From: JAUREX01 sp964472135
Lineage (GTDB): Bacteria; Pseudomonadota; Alphaproteobacteria; Rhodobacterales; Rhodobacteraceae
DNA: 64,000 nucleotides
NCBI GenBank assembly: GCA_964472135.1
Contig: CAYYJB010000003.1
Span: forward strand, 1-64,000
Direction: 5' to 3'
Numbering within the stretch: the stretch's first letter is position 1; each line of letters starts with the position of its first letter. A model generated the notes under the pieces. The model did no database searches. It was given only the letters and a program-made list of their open reading frames with translations, and was not told the origin of the DNA. Below are positions 41,420 through 50,053 of this stretch, in pieces. Position numbers and translations under genes: made by a program.

Positions 41420-42994
41420 TCAGTTCGCCTGACGGCGCAGGAAGGCCGGGATCTCGACCCGGTCCTGATCGCTCTCGCGCGCGGGGTCGGCCTTGGGCGC
41501 TGCTTCGGCGGGCTGACCCGCGACAGGCCCGCCCGCAGCCCCGCCCGACATGCGGTTGATGAGCGAGCCGAGACCGAAGCGCCGCTCCTCGCTGCGCGGA
41601 GCCTCGGGGGCGGGGGCCGATCCGGCGCGGTGCGCGGCGGCGAGGCTGTCGCGCAGGCCGCGCAGCGCCTCGGGCGAGGGCGCCCCGACGCCGGGGCGGC
41701 GGGGCGGGACGAAGCTCGCGCTGTCGGCCTCGAGCGGGCCGGCCGGGGTGCGCACGGCGGGCTCGATCTCGGGACGGCGGGTCGGGGTGTAGGCGGGGGG
41801 CGGCACGTCGTCGGCGCCGATCACCTCGGTCGTGGCAAGGCGCGCCGCGGGGGCGGGTGCCGCCATCGGGGCGGGCGCAGGCGCCGCGACCGCGCGCGCC
41901 GCGGCCACTGCCGCCGCGGCGGGCGAGGGGGCGGGCGTCGCGGGTGTCTGGGCGGGGGGCTGGGTCGGCCGGGCGGTGGCCACGGTCGCGGTCGGCTGCG
42001 TCGGCACTGCCGCGCGGCGCGTCTGCCCGACATCGATCCCCGTCGCCACGACCGAGACGCGGATCATCCCCTCCATCTCGGGATCGAGCGTCGTGCCCAC
42101 GATGATGTTGGCCTCGGGGTCGACCTTGTCGCGGATGATGTGCGCGGCCTCGTCGATCTCGAACAGCTTCATGTCGAGGCCGCCGGTGATGTTGATGAGG
42201 ACCCCGCGCGCGCCGTTCAGGCTGATCTCGTCGAGCAGCGGGTTGGCGATGGCCTTTTCGGCCGCCTGCACCGCGCGATCCTCGCCCGAGGCCTCGCCCG
42301 TGCCCATCATGGCCTTGCCCATCTCGTCCATCACCGCGCGGACATCGGCGAAATCGAGGTTGATGAGGCCCGGCCGCACCATGAGGTCGGTCACGCCCTT
42401 GACGCCCTGATAGAGCACATCGTCGGCCATCGCGAAGGCGTCGGTGAACGAGGTCTTTTCGTTGGCGATGCGAAAGAGGTTCTGGTTGGGAATGATGATG
42501 AGGGTGTCGACCACCTTCTGCAGCGCCTCGATCCCCTCCTCGGCCTGACGCATGCGGCGCGCGCCCTCGAACTGGAAGGGCTTCGTCACCACGCCCACGG
42601 TCAGCACGCCGAGCTCGCGCGCGGCCTGCGCGATGATGGGCGCGGCGCCGGTGCCGGTGCCGCCGCCCATGCCGGCGGTGATGAAGCACATGTGCGCCCC
42701 GCTGAGGTGATCGACGATCTGCTCGATCGACTCCTCCGCCGCCGCAGCGCCGATCGCGGGCTTGGCGCCCGCCCCGAGGCCCTCGGTCACGCGCACGCCC
42801 ATCTGCACCTTGTGGTGGGCATCGCTTTGATGGAGCGCCTGCGCGTCGGTATTGGCGACGACGAACTCGACGCCCTGAAGGCGCTTGGCGATCATGTTGT
42901 TGACGGCGTTGCCGCCGGCGCCCCCGACGCCGAAGACGGTGATGCGCGGCCGAAGTTCCTCGGTCTCGTTCGGTATCATCAGATTGAGTGTCAT
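41420..42994 (-). CDS. ftsZ: Cell division GTPase FtsZ
   Basis: 524 residues. Tubulin-like GTPase that forms the Z ring. ITVFGVGGAGGNAVNNMI, the GTP-binding signature GMGGGTGTGAAPIIA (about 105-119), NLDFADVRAVMDEMG and the T7 segment are present in residues 1-325. A long Ala/Pro-rich linker (about 325-505), typical of alphaproteobacteria, leads to the C-terminal peptide VEIPAFLRRQAN that binds FtsA and ZipA-like partners. The ATG at 42994 has no clear Shine-Dalgarno box but is preceded by a CAGACAGGCAGGC leader also found before ftsW. In many relatives lpxC follows; here DUF1489 is convergent instead. Confidence 0.97.
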   Translation of the reverse strand: MTLNLMIPNETEELRPRITVFGVGGAGGNAVNNMIAKRLQGVEFVVANTDAQALHQSDAHHKVQMGVRVTEGLGAGAKPAIGAAAAEESIEQIVDHLSGAHMCFITAGMGGGTGTGAAPIIAQAARELGVLTVGVVTKPFQFEGARRMRQAEEGIEALQKVVDTLIIIPNQNLFRIANEKTSFTDAFAMADDVLYQGVKGVTDLMVRPGLINLDFADVRAVMDEMGKAMMGTGEASGEDRAVQAAEKAIANPLLDEISLNGARGVLINITGGLDMKLFEIDEAAHIIRDKVDPEANIIVGTTLDPEMEGMIRVSVVATGIDVGQTRRAAVPTQPTATVATARPTQPPAQTPATPAPSPAAAAVAAARAVAAPAPAPMAAPAPAARLATTEVIGADDVPPPAYTPTRRPEIEPAVRTPAGPLEADSASFVPPRRPGVGAPSPEALRGLRDSLAAAHRAGSAPAPEAPRSEERRFGLGSLINRMSGGAAGGPVAGQPAEAAPKADPARESDQDRVEIPAFLRRQAN

Positions 42995-43020
42995 TGCCCT
43001 GTCCGCCTGCCTGTCTGGGG

Positions 43021-43042
43021 GCCGGTGGCGCAAATCACCGGC
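43021..43042 (-). promoter_or_regulatory. Hairpin in the ftsZ 5' leader
   Basis: GCCGGTG (43021-43027) and CACCGGC (43036-43042) form a perfect 7-bp stem with an eight-base loop, 26 nt before the ftsZ start. It lies between the candidate promoter and the start, so it would be transcribed in the mRNA. Confidence 0.4.
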
Positions 43043-43060
43043 ACGCTGAACCTTTTCGCC

Positions 43061-43089
43061 ATGATAGCCGCGCACGCCATCGACGTCAC
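43061..43089 (-). promoter_or_regulatory. Candidate ftsZ promoter
   Basis: On the minus strand, GTGACG (43089-43084) and TATCAT (43066-43061) with a 17-bp spacer lie about 67 bp upstream of ftsZ in the 180-bp ftsA-ftsZ gap. The -10 matches five of six consensus bases. It would give ftsZ its own promoter within the cluster. Confidence 0.4.
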
Positions 43090-43174
43090 CTGAAAAAAGC
43101 GCCGAAACCGCATCATGTTGAAGGCCGGGCGCAGCTGATCGCAGGATTTCGCCCCATGACACGGCATCTTGTGT

Positions 43175-44509
43175 TCACCAGTTCTCGCGCAACCACCTGA
43201 CGGCGCGCCGCAGCGAGCGTGCGGGATAAAGCGCCGAGGGCGCCTCGAAATCCCACCATTCGTCCTGCGGGTTCGCGGCAAAAAGCGCGAGGCCGACCGC
43301 GCCCGAAAAGCCCGGCCCCGTCGCCGCCTGCGGCAGCCCCTGCACGCGCAAGGGCCGTCCCATCCGCACCCGCTGCCCGAGGATCCGCGCCGCCAGACCG
43401 TCAAGGCCGGGGATCTGGCTCGCGCCGCCCGTCAGCACGATCTGCTGGCCCGGCAGATGCTCGAACCCCGCCGCATCGAGGCGGCCGCGCACCTCTTCGA
43501 GGATCTCCTCGACCCGAGGGCGCATGATGCCGATCAGCTCGGTGCGGCTGATGCGGCGGCGGTCGCGCTCCCAGTCGCCGCTGTCGCCGCTGAGGTCGAT
43601 CATCTCGCGGTCGTCCATGCCGGTGGCCTGGATGCCGCCATGCAGGGTCTTGATCCGCTCGGCCACCGCGAGGGGCAGTTCGAGCCCCTTCGAGATGTCG
43701 AGGCTGACATGATCGCCGCCGAGCCGCAGGCTGTCGGCGCAGATCATGTGCTTCTTGAGGAAGACCGAGATGCTCGTGGTGCCACCGCCCATGTCGATGC
43801 AGGCCGCGCCCAGTTCCTGCTCATCCTCGACAAGGCTCGCAAGCCCCGCCGCATAGGCCGACGAGGCGAGCCCCGCCACCTCGAGGTCGCAGCGGCGCAG
43901 GCAGTGCAGCAGGCCCTCGACCGTCGCGCTGTCGACCGTCAGCAGATGCATGTCGCAGGCAAGCTGCCGCCCGCTCTGGCCGCGCGGATCGCCAAGCCCC
44001 GTGCGGGCATCGAGCGCGAAGTTGACCGGGTGGGCGTGCAGCACGTCGCGGCCGGGGCCGATGTCGGGCACGTCGCAGGCCGCGAGCACACGCGAGATGT
44101 CCTGATCGCCGACGGTGGCCTCGCGCAGCGCGACCTCTCCGACCAGCCCATAGCTGCGCGGCTCTCCGCCCGACAGGCAGGCGATGACATGGTCGACCCG
44201 CTGGCCCGCGTTCTTCTGCGCCGATTGCACCACGGTGCGGATCGCGCGCTCGGTCTCGTTCATCGCCTCGACGGCGCCAAAGCGCATGCCGCGCGCGCGC
44301 GTCGTCGCGGCACCGATCACGCGGAACTGGGCCTGCCCGGCCAGCGCGCCGCCCGCCTCCTCGGCGCGGTCGGGTTCGGGGCCGTCAAAGCGCAGGATCA
44401 GGCAGGCGATCTTCGAGGTGCCGACGTCCAGAATGGCGACGACGCCACGCTGGATCGCGCTTCGGCGCATCTGCCGCATGGCACGCTGGGCGCGATAGAG
44501 GTCGGTCAT
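43175..44509 (-). CDS. ftsA: Cell division protein FtsA
   Basis: 444 residues, actin-like membrane tether of FtsZ. VVAILDVGTSKIACLIL (about 23-39) is the first phosphate motif, CIDMGGGTTSISVFLKKH (about 233-250) the second, and IVLTGGASQIPGLDGLAARIL the adenosine motif. The C-terminus RSLRRAVRWLRENW is an amphipathic helix for membrane binding. The ATG overlaps the ftsQ stop (ATGA). Confidence 0.96.
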   Translation of the reverse strand: MTDLYRAQRAMRQMRRSAIQRGVVAILDVGTSKIACLILRFDGPEPDRAEEAGGALAGQAQFRVIGAATTRARGMRFGAVEAMNETERAIRTVVQSAQKNAGQRVDHVIACLSGGEPRSYGLVGEVALREATVGDQDISRVLAACDVPDIGPGRDVLHAHPVNFALDARTGLGDPRGQSGRQLACDMHLLTVDSATVEGLLHCLRRCDLEVAGLASSAYAAGLASLVEDEQELGAACIDMGGGTTSISVFLKKHMICADSLRLGGDHVSLDISKGLELPLAVAERIKTLHGGIQATGMDDREMIDLSGDSGDWERDRRRISRTELIGIMRPRVEEILEEVRGRLDAAGFEHLPGQQIVLTGGASQIPGLDGLAARILGQRVRMGRPLRVQGLPQAATGPGFSGAVGLALFAANPQDEWWDFEAPSALYPARSLRRAVRWLRENW

Positions 44510-45627
44510 GAGCGGCTCCCAGAAAGGTTGTTAAGCGCGACGATGCGCGCGGCCCCGTCGGGCCCCGGCGCAAGGCGCACGGTGATGCGGGCGGGCAGGC
44601 GCAGATCGACCGCGACGATGTCGCGCTCGAGCAGGCCCTGCGCGCGATGGAGCGCCAGCGCGTGATCGAGCGCGCGCAGCGGATCGCGCGCCGGCAGCAT
44701 GATGGTCTGGTCGCGGTCGAGCACGAGGTTCCAGCGCCGCTCGCCCACGCGCACGAGGCCGCGGATGCGCGGCGCGATCGGTCGCGCCGCCGCGATCAGC
44801 CCGAGCGCCTCTGGCACCGCGCGCTCGGCCCCCTCGCCCGCGATCAGCGGCAGATCGGCGCGCGCCTCGCGCGCGCTCAGGCCCGCGATGCGGTGGCCCT
44901 CGCCATCGAGCAGCCACAGCCCGTCGGGCATCCGCCAGACGACTGCGGGCTCGCGCTCGGTGACATCGATCTGCAGGATGCCGCCCGGCGCGATGCGCAG
45001 CTCGGCGCGCGCGACGGCATCGAAGGCCTCGACCTCGATGCGGGCGGCGGCGAGGTCGATGTCGAAGGACGACATCGGCAGGTCGAGCGCGAGCGCGCGC
45101 CGGATCGACACCGCCAGAACCGGCGACGCCCCCTCGATCGCGAGGAAATCGACCATGAACTCGGGCCGGTTCTGAAACCCCTCGCGCAGATCGACATAGA
45201 TGCCATGGACCGCCGCGCGCCGGTCGGCATCGCCGAGCCAGAGACCGAGCACGAGGAGCACGAGCGCGACAGGCCCGCCGAGGCGCACCGCCGCCCGGAA
45301 CGCGGGCGTGAGCCAGAGCCGGTTCATCCGGTAGGCCCACCGCGACGGCGCGGGATCGCGCCGCGCACCCGCCGCCGCACCCGCCCCCGCGACGGGCGGA
45401 GCGGCCGATTGGGGGGCGGCCTGCGCCGCCGCGCGCGCCGCGGCCGCAAGGACCGCCGTAAGGGGTGCGGGCGCCGGGGCGGGGGCAGGCGGCGCGGCCG
45501 TGCGCGGCCCGATCGGCCCGAGCGCCGGCATCTGCGGCCGCGCGGGGCCCGAACGCCGCGGCGGGCCGAAACCCGGCTGGGCGCGGCCGGGATGTCCGAG
45601 CGTCGGCGGTGGGCCTAGCGGTCGCAC
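44506..45627 (-). CDS. ftsQ: Cell division protein FtsQ
   Basis: 373 residues. A long Pro/Ala-rich cytoplasmic arm (1-105) precedes one transmembrane helix (LGGPVALVLLVLGLWLG, about 118-134) and a periplasmic POTRA domain (VDFLAIEGASPVLAVSIRRAL) plus the FtsQ beta domain (ILQIDVTEREPAVVWR, RWNLVLDRDQTIMLP). GTG 45627 is chosen because GGAGGA lies 8-9 nt upstream; this overlaps the end of ddl by 13 bp. It links early FtsZ/FtsA assembly to late divisome proteins. Confidence 0.92.
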   Translation of the reverse strand: MRPLGPPPTLGHPGRAQPGFGPPRRSGPARPQMPALGPIGPRTAAPPAPAPAPAPLTAVLAAAARAAAQAAPQSAAPPVAGAGAAAGARRDPAPSRWAYRMNRLWLTPAFRAAVRLGGPVALVLLVLGLWLGDADRRAAVHGIYVDLREGFQNRPEFMVDFLAIEGASPVLAVSIRRALALDLPMSSFDIDLAAARIEVEAFDAVARAELRIAPGGILQIDVTEREPAVVWRMPDGLWLLDGEGHRIAGLSAREARADLPLIAGEGAERAVPEALGLIAAARPIAPRIRGLVRVGERRWNLVLDRDQTIMLPARDPLRALDHALALHRAQGLLERDIVAVDLRLPARITVRLAPGPDGAARIVALNNLSGSRS

Positions 45628-46538
45628 GAGGCGTCCTCCGTGATCCAGCGGCAGAGATCGGGAAAGGCGATGCCGCAATGGGCGGCCTGTTCGGGGGCGA
45701 GCGAGGTCGGCGTCATCCCCGGCTGGGTGTTGACCTCAAGCAGCACGAGGCCGGACACGCCGCGCCCCTCGTCCCAGCGGAAATCGGCCCGGCTGAGGCC
45801 GCGGCACCCGAGCGCGCGGTGCGCGGCCAGCGCCGCATCCATGCAGCCGTCGCGCACCGCCGCCGGAATGTCGGCCGGCACGACATGGCGCGACCCGCCG
45901 GGATGATATTTCGCGGCGTAGTCGTACCACCCCTCGGCGATGATGTCGGTGACGCAGAGCGCGCGGTCGCCCATGACTGTCACGGTCAGCTCGCGCCCCG
46001 GAATATAGGCCTCGACCAGCACCGTCGCGGGCGCGTCGGGGCCGAGTGCCGGGGGCGCGTTCGCCCCCTCGGGCACGATGTGGACCCCGTGGGATGAACC
46101 CTCGTTGTTGGGCTTCACCACATAGGGCGGCGCCATCACATGGCGCGCGCGCACCGCCTCGGCAGCAAAGAGCCCGCCCTCGGCCACCGGCAGGCCGGCC
46201 GCGCGGAATACGTCGCGCGCGCGCGCCTTGTCCATCGCCAATGCCGAGGCGAGCACGCCCGAATGGGTATAGGGAATGCGCAGCCATTCGAGGATGCCCT
46301 GCACGCAGCCATCCTCGCCCCATCGGCCGTGAAGGGCGTTGAACACGACATCGGGGCGGCGGTCGGCCAGATGCCGGGCAATATCGGGACCGGCGTCGAG
46401 TTGCGACACCCTAAATCCCGCCTCCCGCAGCGCGGTCGCGCACTCGCGCCCCGATGAGAGCGATACCTCCCGCTCGGCGGAAAGGCCCCCCATCAGAACC
46501 GTCACCTCGGGGGCTGTCCTGCTCGACATGCCCGCCAT
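45615..46538 (-). CDS. ddl: D-alanine-D-alanine ligase
   Basis: 307 residues, ATP-grasp enzyme making D-Ala-D-Ala for the murein pentapeptide. VTVLMGGLSAEREVSLSSG opens the N-domain; HGRWGEDGCVQGILEWLRIPYTHSG, VVKPNNEGSSHGV and the Mg-binding LEVNTQPGMTPTSL are the hallmarks. A second ATG three codons in (46529) may be the true start, as the GGAGG box is only 3 nt before 46538. Between murB and ftsQ in the usual order. Confidence 0.96.
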   Translation of the reverse strand: MAGMSSRTAPEVTVLMGGLSAEREVSLSSGRECATALREAGFRVSQLDAGPDIARHLADRRPDVVFNALHGRWGEDGCVQGILEWLRIPYTHSGVLASALAMDKARARDVFRAAGLPVAEGGLFAAEAVRARHVMAPPYVVKPNNEGSSHGVHIVPEGANAPPALGPDAPATVLVEAYIPGRELTVTVMGDRALCVTDIIAEGWYDYAAKYHPGGSRHVVPADIPAAVRDGCMDAALAAHRALGCRGLSRADFRWDEGRGVSGLVLLEVNTQPGMTPTSLAPEQAAHCGIAFPDLCRWITEDASCDR

Positions 46539-46568
46539 CTGCCTCCGGGCCTTTGCGGCCCTATTATC

Positions 46569-47537
46569 TCAGCGCGGTTTTTCCGCGTCCGATCCTGCCT
46601 GCGGCGCCGAGTGTTCCCGGTCGCCGACACGCATGATTTCCCACTCTAGCGAAATCCCGGAGGACTGCAAAACCCTTTTTCGGACCAGCTCGCCCAGATC
46701 CTCGAGATCGGCCGCCGTCGCCCCCCCGGCGTTGAGGAGGAAGTTGCAATGCTGCGCCGACATCTCGGCCCCCCCGAGGCGTGCGCCGCGCAGGCCCGCC
46801 TGATCGATGAGCTTCCATGCCTTCAGATCGTGCACGTCATCGGCCCGCCCGGTCGAGGAATAGCCCGCCGGGTTGCGAAAGGTCGACCCCGCGCTGCGCG
46901 CCTTGACGGGCTGCGAGGCGTCGCGCCGCGCGATCTGGTCGGCCATTGCGGCCTCGATCGCCTCGGGCGCGGCCGCGGGGGCATCGAAGAGCGCACCGAG
47001 GATGATCGCGCCCTCGGGCAGCTCCGAGCGGCGATAGCCAAGGCGCAGTGCCTCGGCCGGGAGCGTGCGCACCGTGCCGTCGCGCGTCATGATCCGCACC
47101 TCGCGCAGGTGGTCGGCGACATAGCGCCCATAGCAGCCCGCGTTCATCCTGACCGCCCCGCCGATCGTGCCCGGGATCGTGCGCAGAAAGGCCAGATCGC
47201 GCCCCGCCTCGGCCGCCTTGCGCGCGACATGGGCATCGAGCGCCGCCGCCCCCGCCCGCACCTGCCCGCCCTCGGGCGCGACATCGGCAAAGGCCCGGCC
47301 GAGGCGCACCACCGCGCCGCGCACGCCGCCGTCGCGCACGATCAGGTTCGACCCGACCCCGAGCGGCAGCACCGGCACCCCGGGCGGCAGCGCGCGCAGA
47401 AAGGCCGCGAGGTCGTCCTCATCCGCGGGCTGGAACCAGATGTCGGCCGGCCCGCCCACGCGCAGCCATGTCAGATCGGCAAGCGGGCGGTCGTGCACGA
47501 GCGTGCCGCGCAGGGGCGGCAGGGCGGGCACGCTCAT
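46569..47537 (-). CDS. murB: UDP-N-acetylenolpyruvoylglucosamine reductase
   Basis: 322 residues, FAD enzyme reducing UDP-GlcNAc-enolpyruvate to UDP-MurNAc. LTWLRVGGPADIWFQPA and VLPLGVGSNLIVRDGGVRG bind FAD; IPGTIGGAVRMNAGCYG and AGSTFRNPAG (the proton-donor Ser) are active-site blocks. Type II MurB, with a usual C-terminus up to EWEIMRVGD. ATGA overlap with murC; the DUF2484 gene often found here in relatives is missing. Confidence 0.96.
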   Translation of the reverse strand: MSVPALPPLRGTLVHDRPLADLTWLRVGGPADIWFQPADEDDLAAFLRALPPGVPVLPLGVGSNLIVRDGGVRGAVVRLGRAFADVAPEGGQVRAGAAALDAHVARKAAEAGRDLAFLRTIPGTIGGAVRMNAGCYGRYVADHLREVRIMTRDGTVRTLPAEALRLGYRRSELPEGAIILGALFDAPAAAPEAIEAAMADQIARRDASQPVKARSAGSTFRNPAGYSSTGRADDVHDLKAWKLIDQAGLRGARLGGAEMSAQHCNFLLNAGGATAADLEDLGELVRKRVLQSSGISLEWEIMRVGDREHSAPQAGSDAEKPR

Positions 47538-48958
47538 GCCGGGGTGCCGGCAAGGCGCTGCGGCAGGGCATTGGCCCAGCCCGAGATCGTGCCGGCCCCG
47601 AGGCAGACCACGATGTCGCCCGGCCGCGCCTCGGCCCGCACGAAGGCCGCCAGATCCTCTTCTCGCGCGAGCGCCTGCACCCGCCGGTGGCCATGCGCGA
47701 TCAGGCCCGCGACCAGATCATCCCGGCTCGCCCCGGCAATCGGCGCCTCGCCCGCGGCATAGACCTCGGCGATGGCGACCGCGTCGGCCTCGTTGAAGCA
47801 GGTGCAGAAATCGCCGAAGAGATGGCTCAGCCGCGTATACCGGTGCGGCTGGTGCACCGCGATCACCCGCGCGCCGGGCGTGTCGGCGACCGACTGGCGC
47901 GCCGCGCGCAAGACGGCCGCGATCTCGACCGGGTGGTGGCCGTAATCGTCGATGACGGGCACCCCGCCCAGCACCTCGCCCACCTTGGTAAAGCGGCGGT
48001 TGACGCCCGCAAACCCGGCCAGCGCCGCGCGGATCGCGTCCGCCTCCATCCCCAGATGGCGCGCCACCGCCACGGCCCCGAGCGCGTTCGAGACGTTGTG
48101 ATCGCCCGGCATCGGGAGCGTGCAGCCCTCGATCCGCGCGCCCTCGGCCTGCAGGTGGATGTCGAAATGCGCGACCCCCGCGACATAGCGCAGGTTCGCC
48201 GCCCGCACATCGGCCTGCGCGTTGAAGCCGAAGGTGACGATGCGCCGGTCGGTCACCCGCCCCACCAGCGCCTGCACCTCGGGATGGTCGGTGCAGCAGA
48301 CCGCGAGGCCGTAGAAGGGCACGTTCGACACGAAGTCGAGGAAGCCCTGCCGCAGCGCCTCGAAACTTCCCCAATGCTCCATGTGCTCGGGGTCGATGTT
48401 CGTCACCACCGCGATCGTCGCGGGCAGGCGGTTGAAGCTGCCGTCGCTCTCGTCGGCCTCGACCACCATCCACTCGCCCGCGCCCGCGCGCGCGTTCGAG
48501 CCATAGGCGTGGATCACGCCGCCGTTGATGACGGTCGGATCGAAGCCGCCGCGGTCGAGCAGCGTCGCGACGAGCGTCGTCGTCGTCGTCTTGCCATGCG
48601 TGCCCGCGATGGCGACGTTCGAGCGCAGGCGCATGAGTTCGGCGAGCATCTCGGCCCGGCGCACCACCGGCAGCTTGCGCCGGCGCGCCTCCTCGAGCTC
48701 GGGGTTGCCGGGCTTGATCGCGGACGAGACGACGACGACCGCGACATCCTCGCCGATGTTGGCGGCGCGCTGCCCCTCGAACACGCGCGCGCCCAGCCCG
48801 ACGAGGCGGTCGGTGATCTTCGAGGCCTTGAGGTCCGAGCCCTGCACCGCATAGCCGAGCGTCATCAGCACCTCGGCGATGCCCGACATCCCGATCCCGC
48901 CGATGCCGACGAAGTGGATGGGGCCGAGTTCGTGCGGCAGCTTGGTGGCGGGGCTCAT
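47534..48958 (-). CDS. murC: UDP-N-acetylmuramate-L-alanine ligase
   Basis: 474 residues, Mur ligase adding L-Ala to UDP-MurNAc. The N-terminal HFVGIGGIGMSGIAEVL binds the UDP part, AIAGTHGKTTTTTLVATLL (about 112-130) is the ATP P-loop, and VVTNIDPEHMEHWG and IDDYGHHPVEIAAVL are Mur-ligase motifs. The ATG overlaps the murG stop by four bases. Confidence 0.96.
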   Translation of the reverse strand: MSPATKLPHELGPIHFVGIGGIGMSGIAEVLMTLGYAVQGSDLKASKITDRLVGLGARVFEGQRAANIGEDVAVVVVSSAIKPGNPELEEARRRKLPVVRRAEMLAELMRLRSNVAIAGTHGKTTTTTLVATLLDRGGFDPTVINGGVIHAYGSNARAGAGEWMVVEADESDGSFNRLPATIAVVTNIDPEHMEHWGSFEALRQGFLDFVSNVPFYGLAVCCTDHPEVQALVGRVTDRRIVTFGFNAQADVRAANLRYVAGVAHFDIHLQAEGARIEGCTLPMPGDHNVSNALGAVAVARHLGMEADAIRAALAGFAGVNRRFTKVGEVLGGVPVIDDYGHHPVEIAAVLRAARQSVADTPGARVIAVHQPHRYTRLSHLFGDFCTCFNEADAVAIAEVYAAGEAPIAGASRDDLVAGLIAHGHRRVQALAREEDLAAFVRAEARPGDIVVCLGAGTISGWANALPQRLAGTPA

Positions 48959-50052
48959 GCTGGGGCTCCGGCGAGGTCGTGGACAAGATCGGCAAGCGTC
49001 TCTGCCGCATCGGGGCGGCCGAGCGCAAGGGCGGCGGCGGCCATGCGCTGCGCGGCGGCCGCATCGCCGAGGATCCGCGCGATGGCCTCGGCGAGGGTGT
49101 CGGGCCGAAGCCCGGCCTCGGGGATGACGAGGGCGGCGCCGGCCTCGGCCAGCGGGCGGGCGTTCGCGCTCTGATGGTCGGCGGCGGCGGCGGCGAAGGG
49201 CACGAGGATGGCGGGCCGGCCGATGGCCGCGATCTCGGCCACCGTGCTCGCGCCCGCGCGCGAGACGATCAGTTGCGCCTCGGACAGCCGGCGGGCGACA
49301 TCGGCGAAAAAGGGCGCGACCTCGGCCCGGATGCCGGCGCCGTCATAGGCGGCAGTGACGCGCGCCAGATCCTCGGGGCGGGCCTGATGGGCGACGCGCA
49401 GCCGGCCGCGCAGCGCCTCGGGCAGGGCGGCGACGGCCGCAGGCACGACGTCGGAGAGGATCCGCGCCCCCTGGCTACCCCCCAGCACGAGGAGCGCGAG
49501 CGGATAATCGCCCGGCGCGATATAGGGGGCGCCCGCGCGCTCGCGCAGCTCGGCGCGCACGGGGTTGCCGGTCGCGACCCCCGCCACCCCCGCCGGCAGG
49601 GCCGTGGGCCAGATGCCGCAGGCGACCCGATCGACCCGCGGGGCGAAAAGGGCGTTGACGCGGCCCAGCACGCCGTTCTGTTCGTGGATCATCCGCGGGA
49701 TGCCCAGCAGCCACGCCGCCGCCAGCGCCGGGATCGACGGATAGCCGCCAAAACCCACCACCACCGCCGGCCGGTCGCGGCGCATCGCCCGCACCGCCCC
49801 CGCGACGCCCGCCGCGATCCGGAACGGCACGAGGACGCGCGCCAGCGCCCCGCCGCGCGCGAAGGTGGCCGAGCGCGCGATCTCGACCGCGACCTCGGGC
49901 GGAAAGCCCCCGGCAAAGCGCGCCCCGCGCGCATCGGTCGAAAGGCTAACGCGCCAGCCGCGCGCGAGCAGCACCTCGGCCAGCGCCTGCGCCGGGAACA
50001 TGTGCCCGCCGGTGCCCCCCGCGGCGATGACGACGCGCCCGCGCGATGCCAC
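48955..50052 (-). CDS. murG: Undecaprenyldiphospho-muramoylpentapeptide beta-N-acetylglucosaminyltransferase
   Basis: 365 residues, peripheral inner-membrane GT28 enzyme converting lipid I to lipid II. GGTGGHMFPAQALAEVL near residue 12 is the first G loop, VVGFGGYPSIPALAAAW and HEQNGVLGRVN follow, and the C-domain has LLVLGGSQGARIL and IVSRAGASTVAEIAAIGRP with the UDP-GlcNAc-binding residues. Translation starts with GTG 50052, one base after the ftsW stop. Confidence 0.96.
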   Translation of the reverse strand: MASRGRVVIAAGGTGGHMFPAQALAEVLLARGWRVSLSTDARGARFAGGFPPEVAVEIARSATFARGGALARVLVPFRIAAGVAGAVRAMRRDRPAVVVGFGGYPSIPALAAAWLLGIPRMIHEQNGVLGRVNALFAPRVDRVACGIWPTALPAGVAGVATGNPVRAELRERAGAPYIAPGDYPLALLVLGGSQGARILSDVVPAAVAALPEALRGRLRVAHQARPEDLARVTAAYDGAGIRAEVAPFFADVARRLSEAQLIVSRAGASTVAEIAAIGRPAILVPFAAAAADHQSANARPLAEAGAALVIPEAGLRPDTLAEAIARILGDAAAAQRMAAAALALGRPDAAETLADLVHDLAGAPA

Positions 50053-50053
50053 C

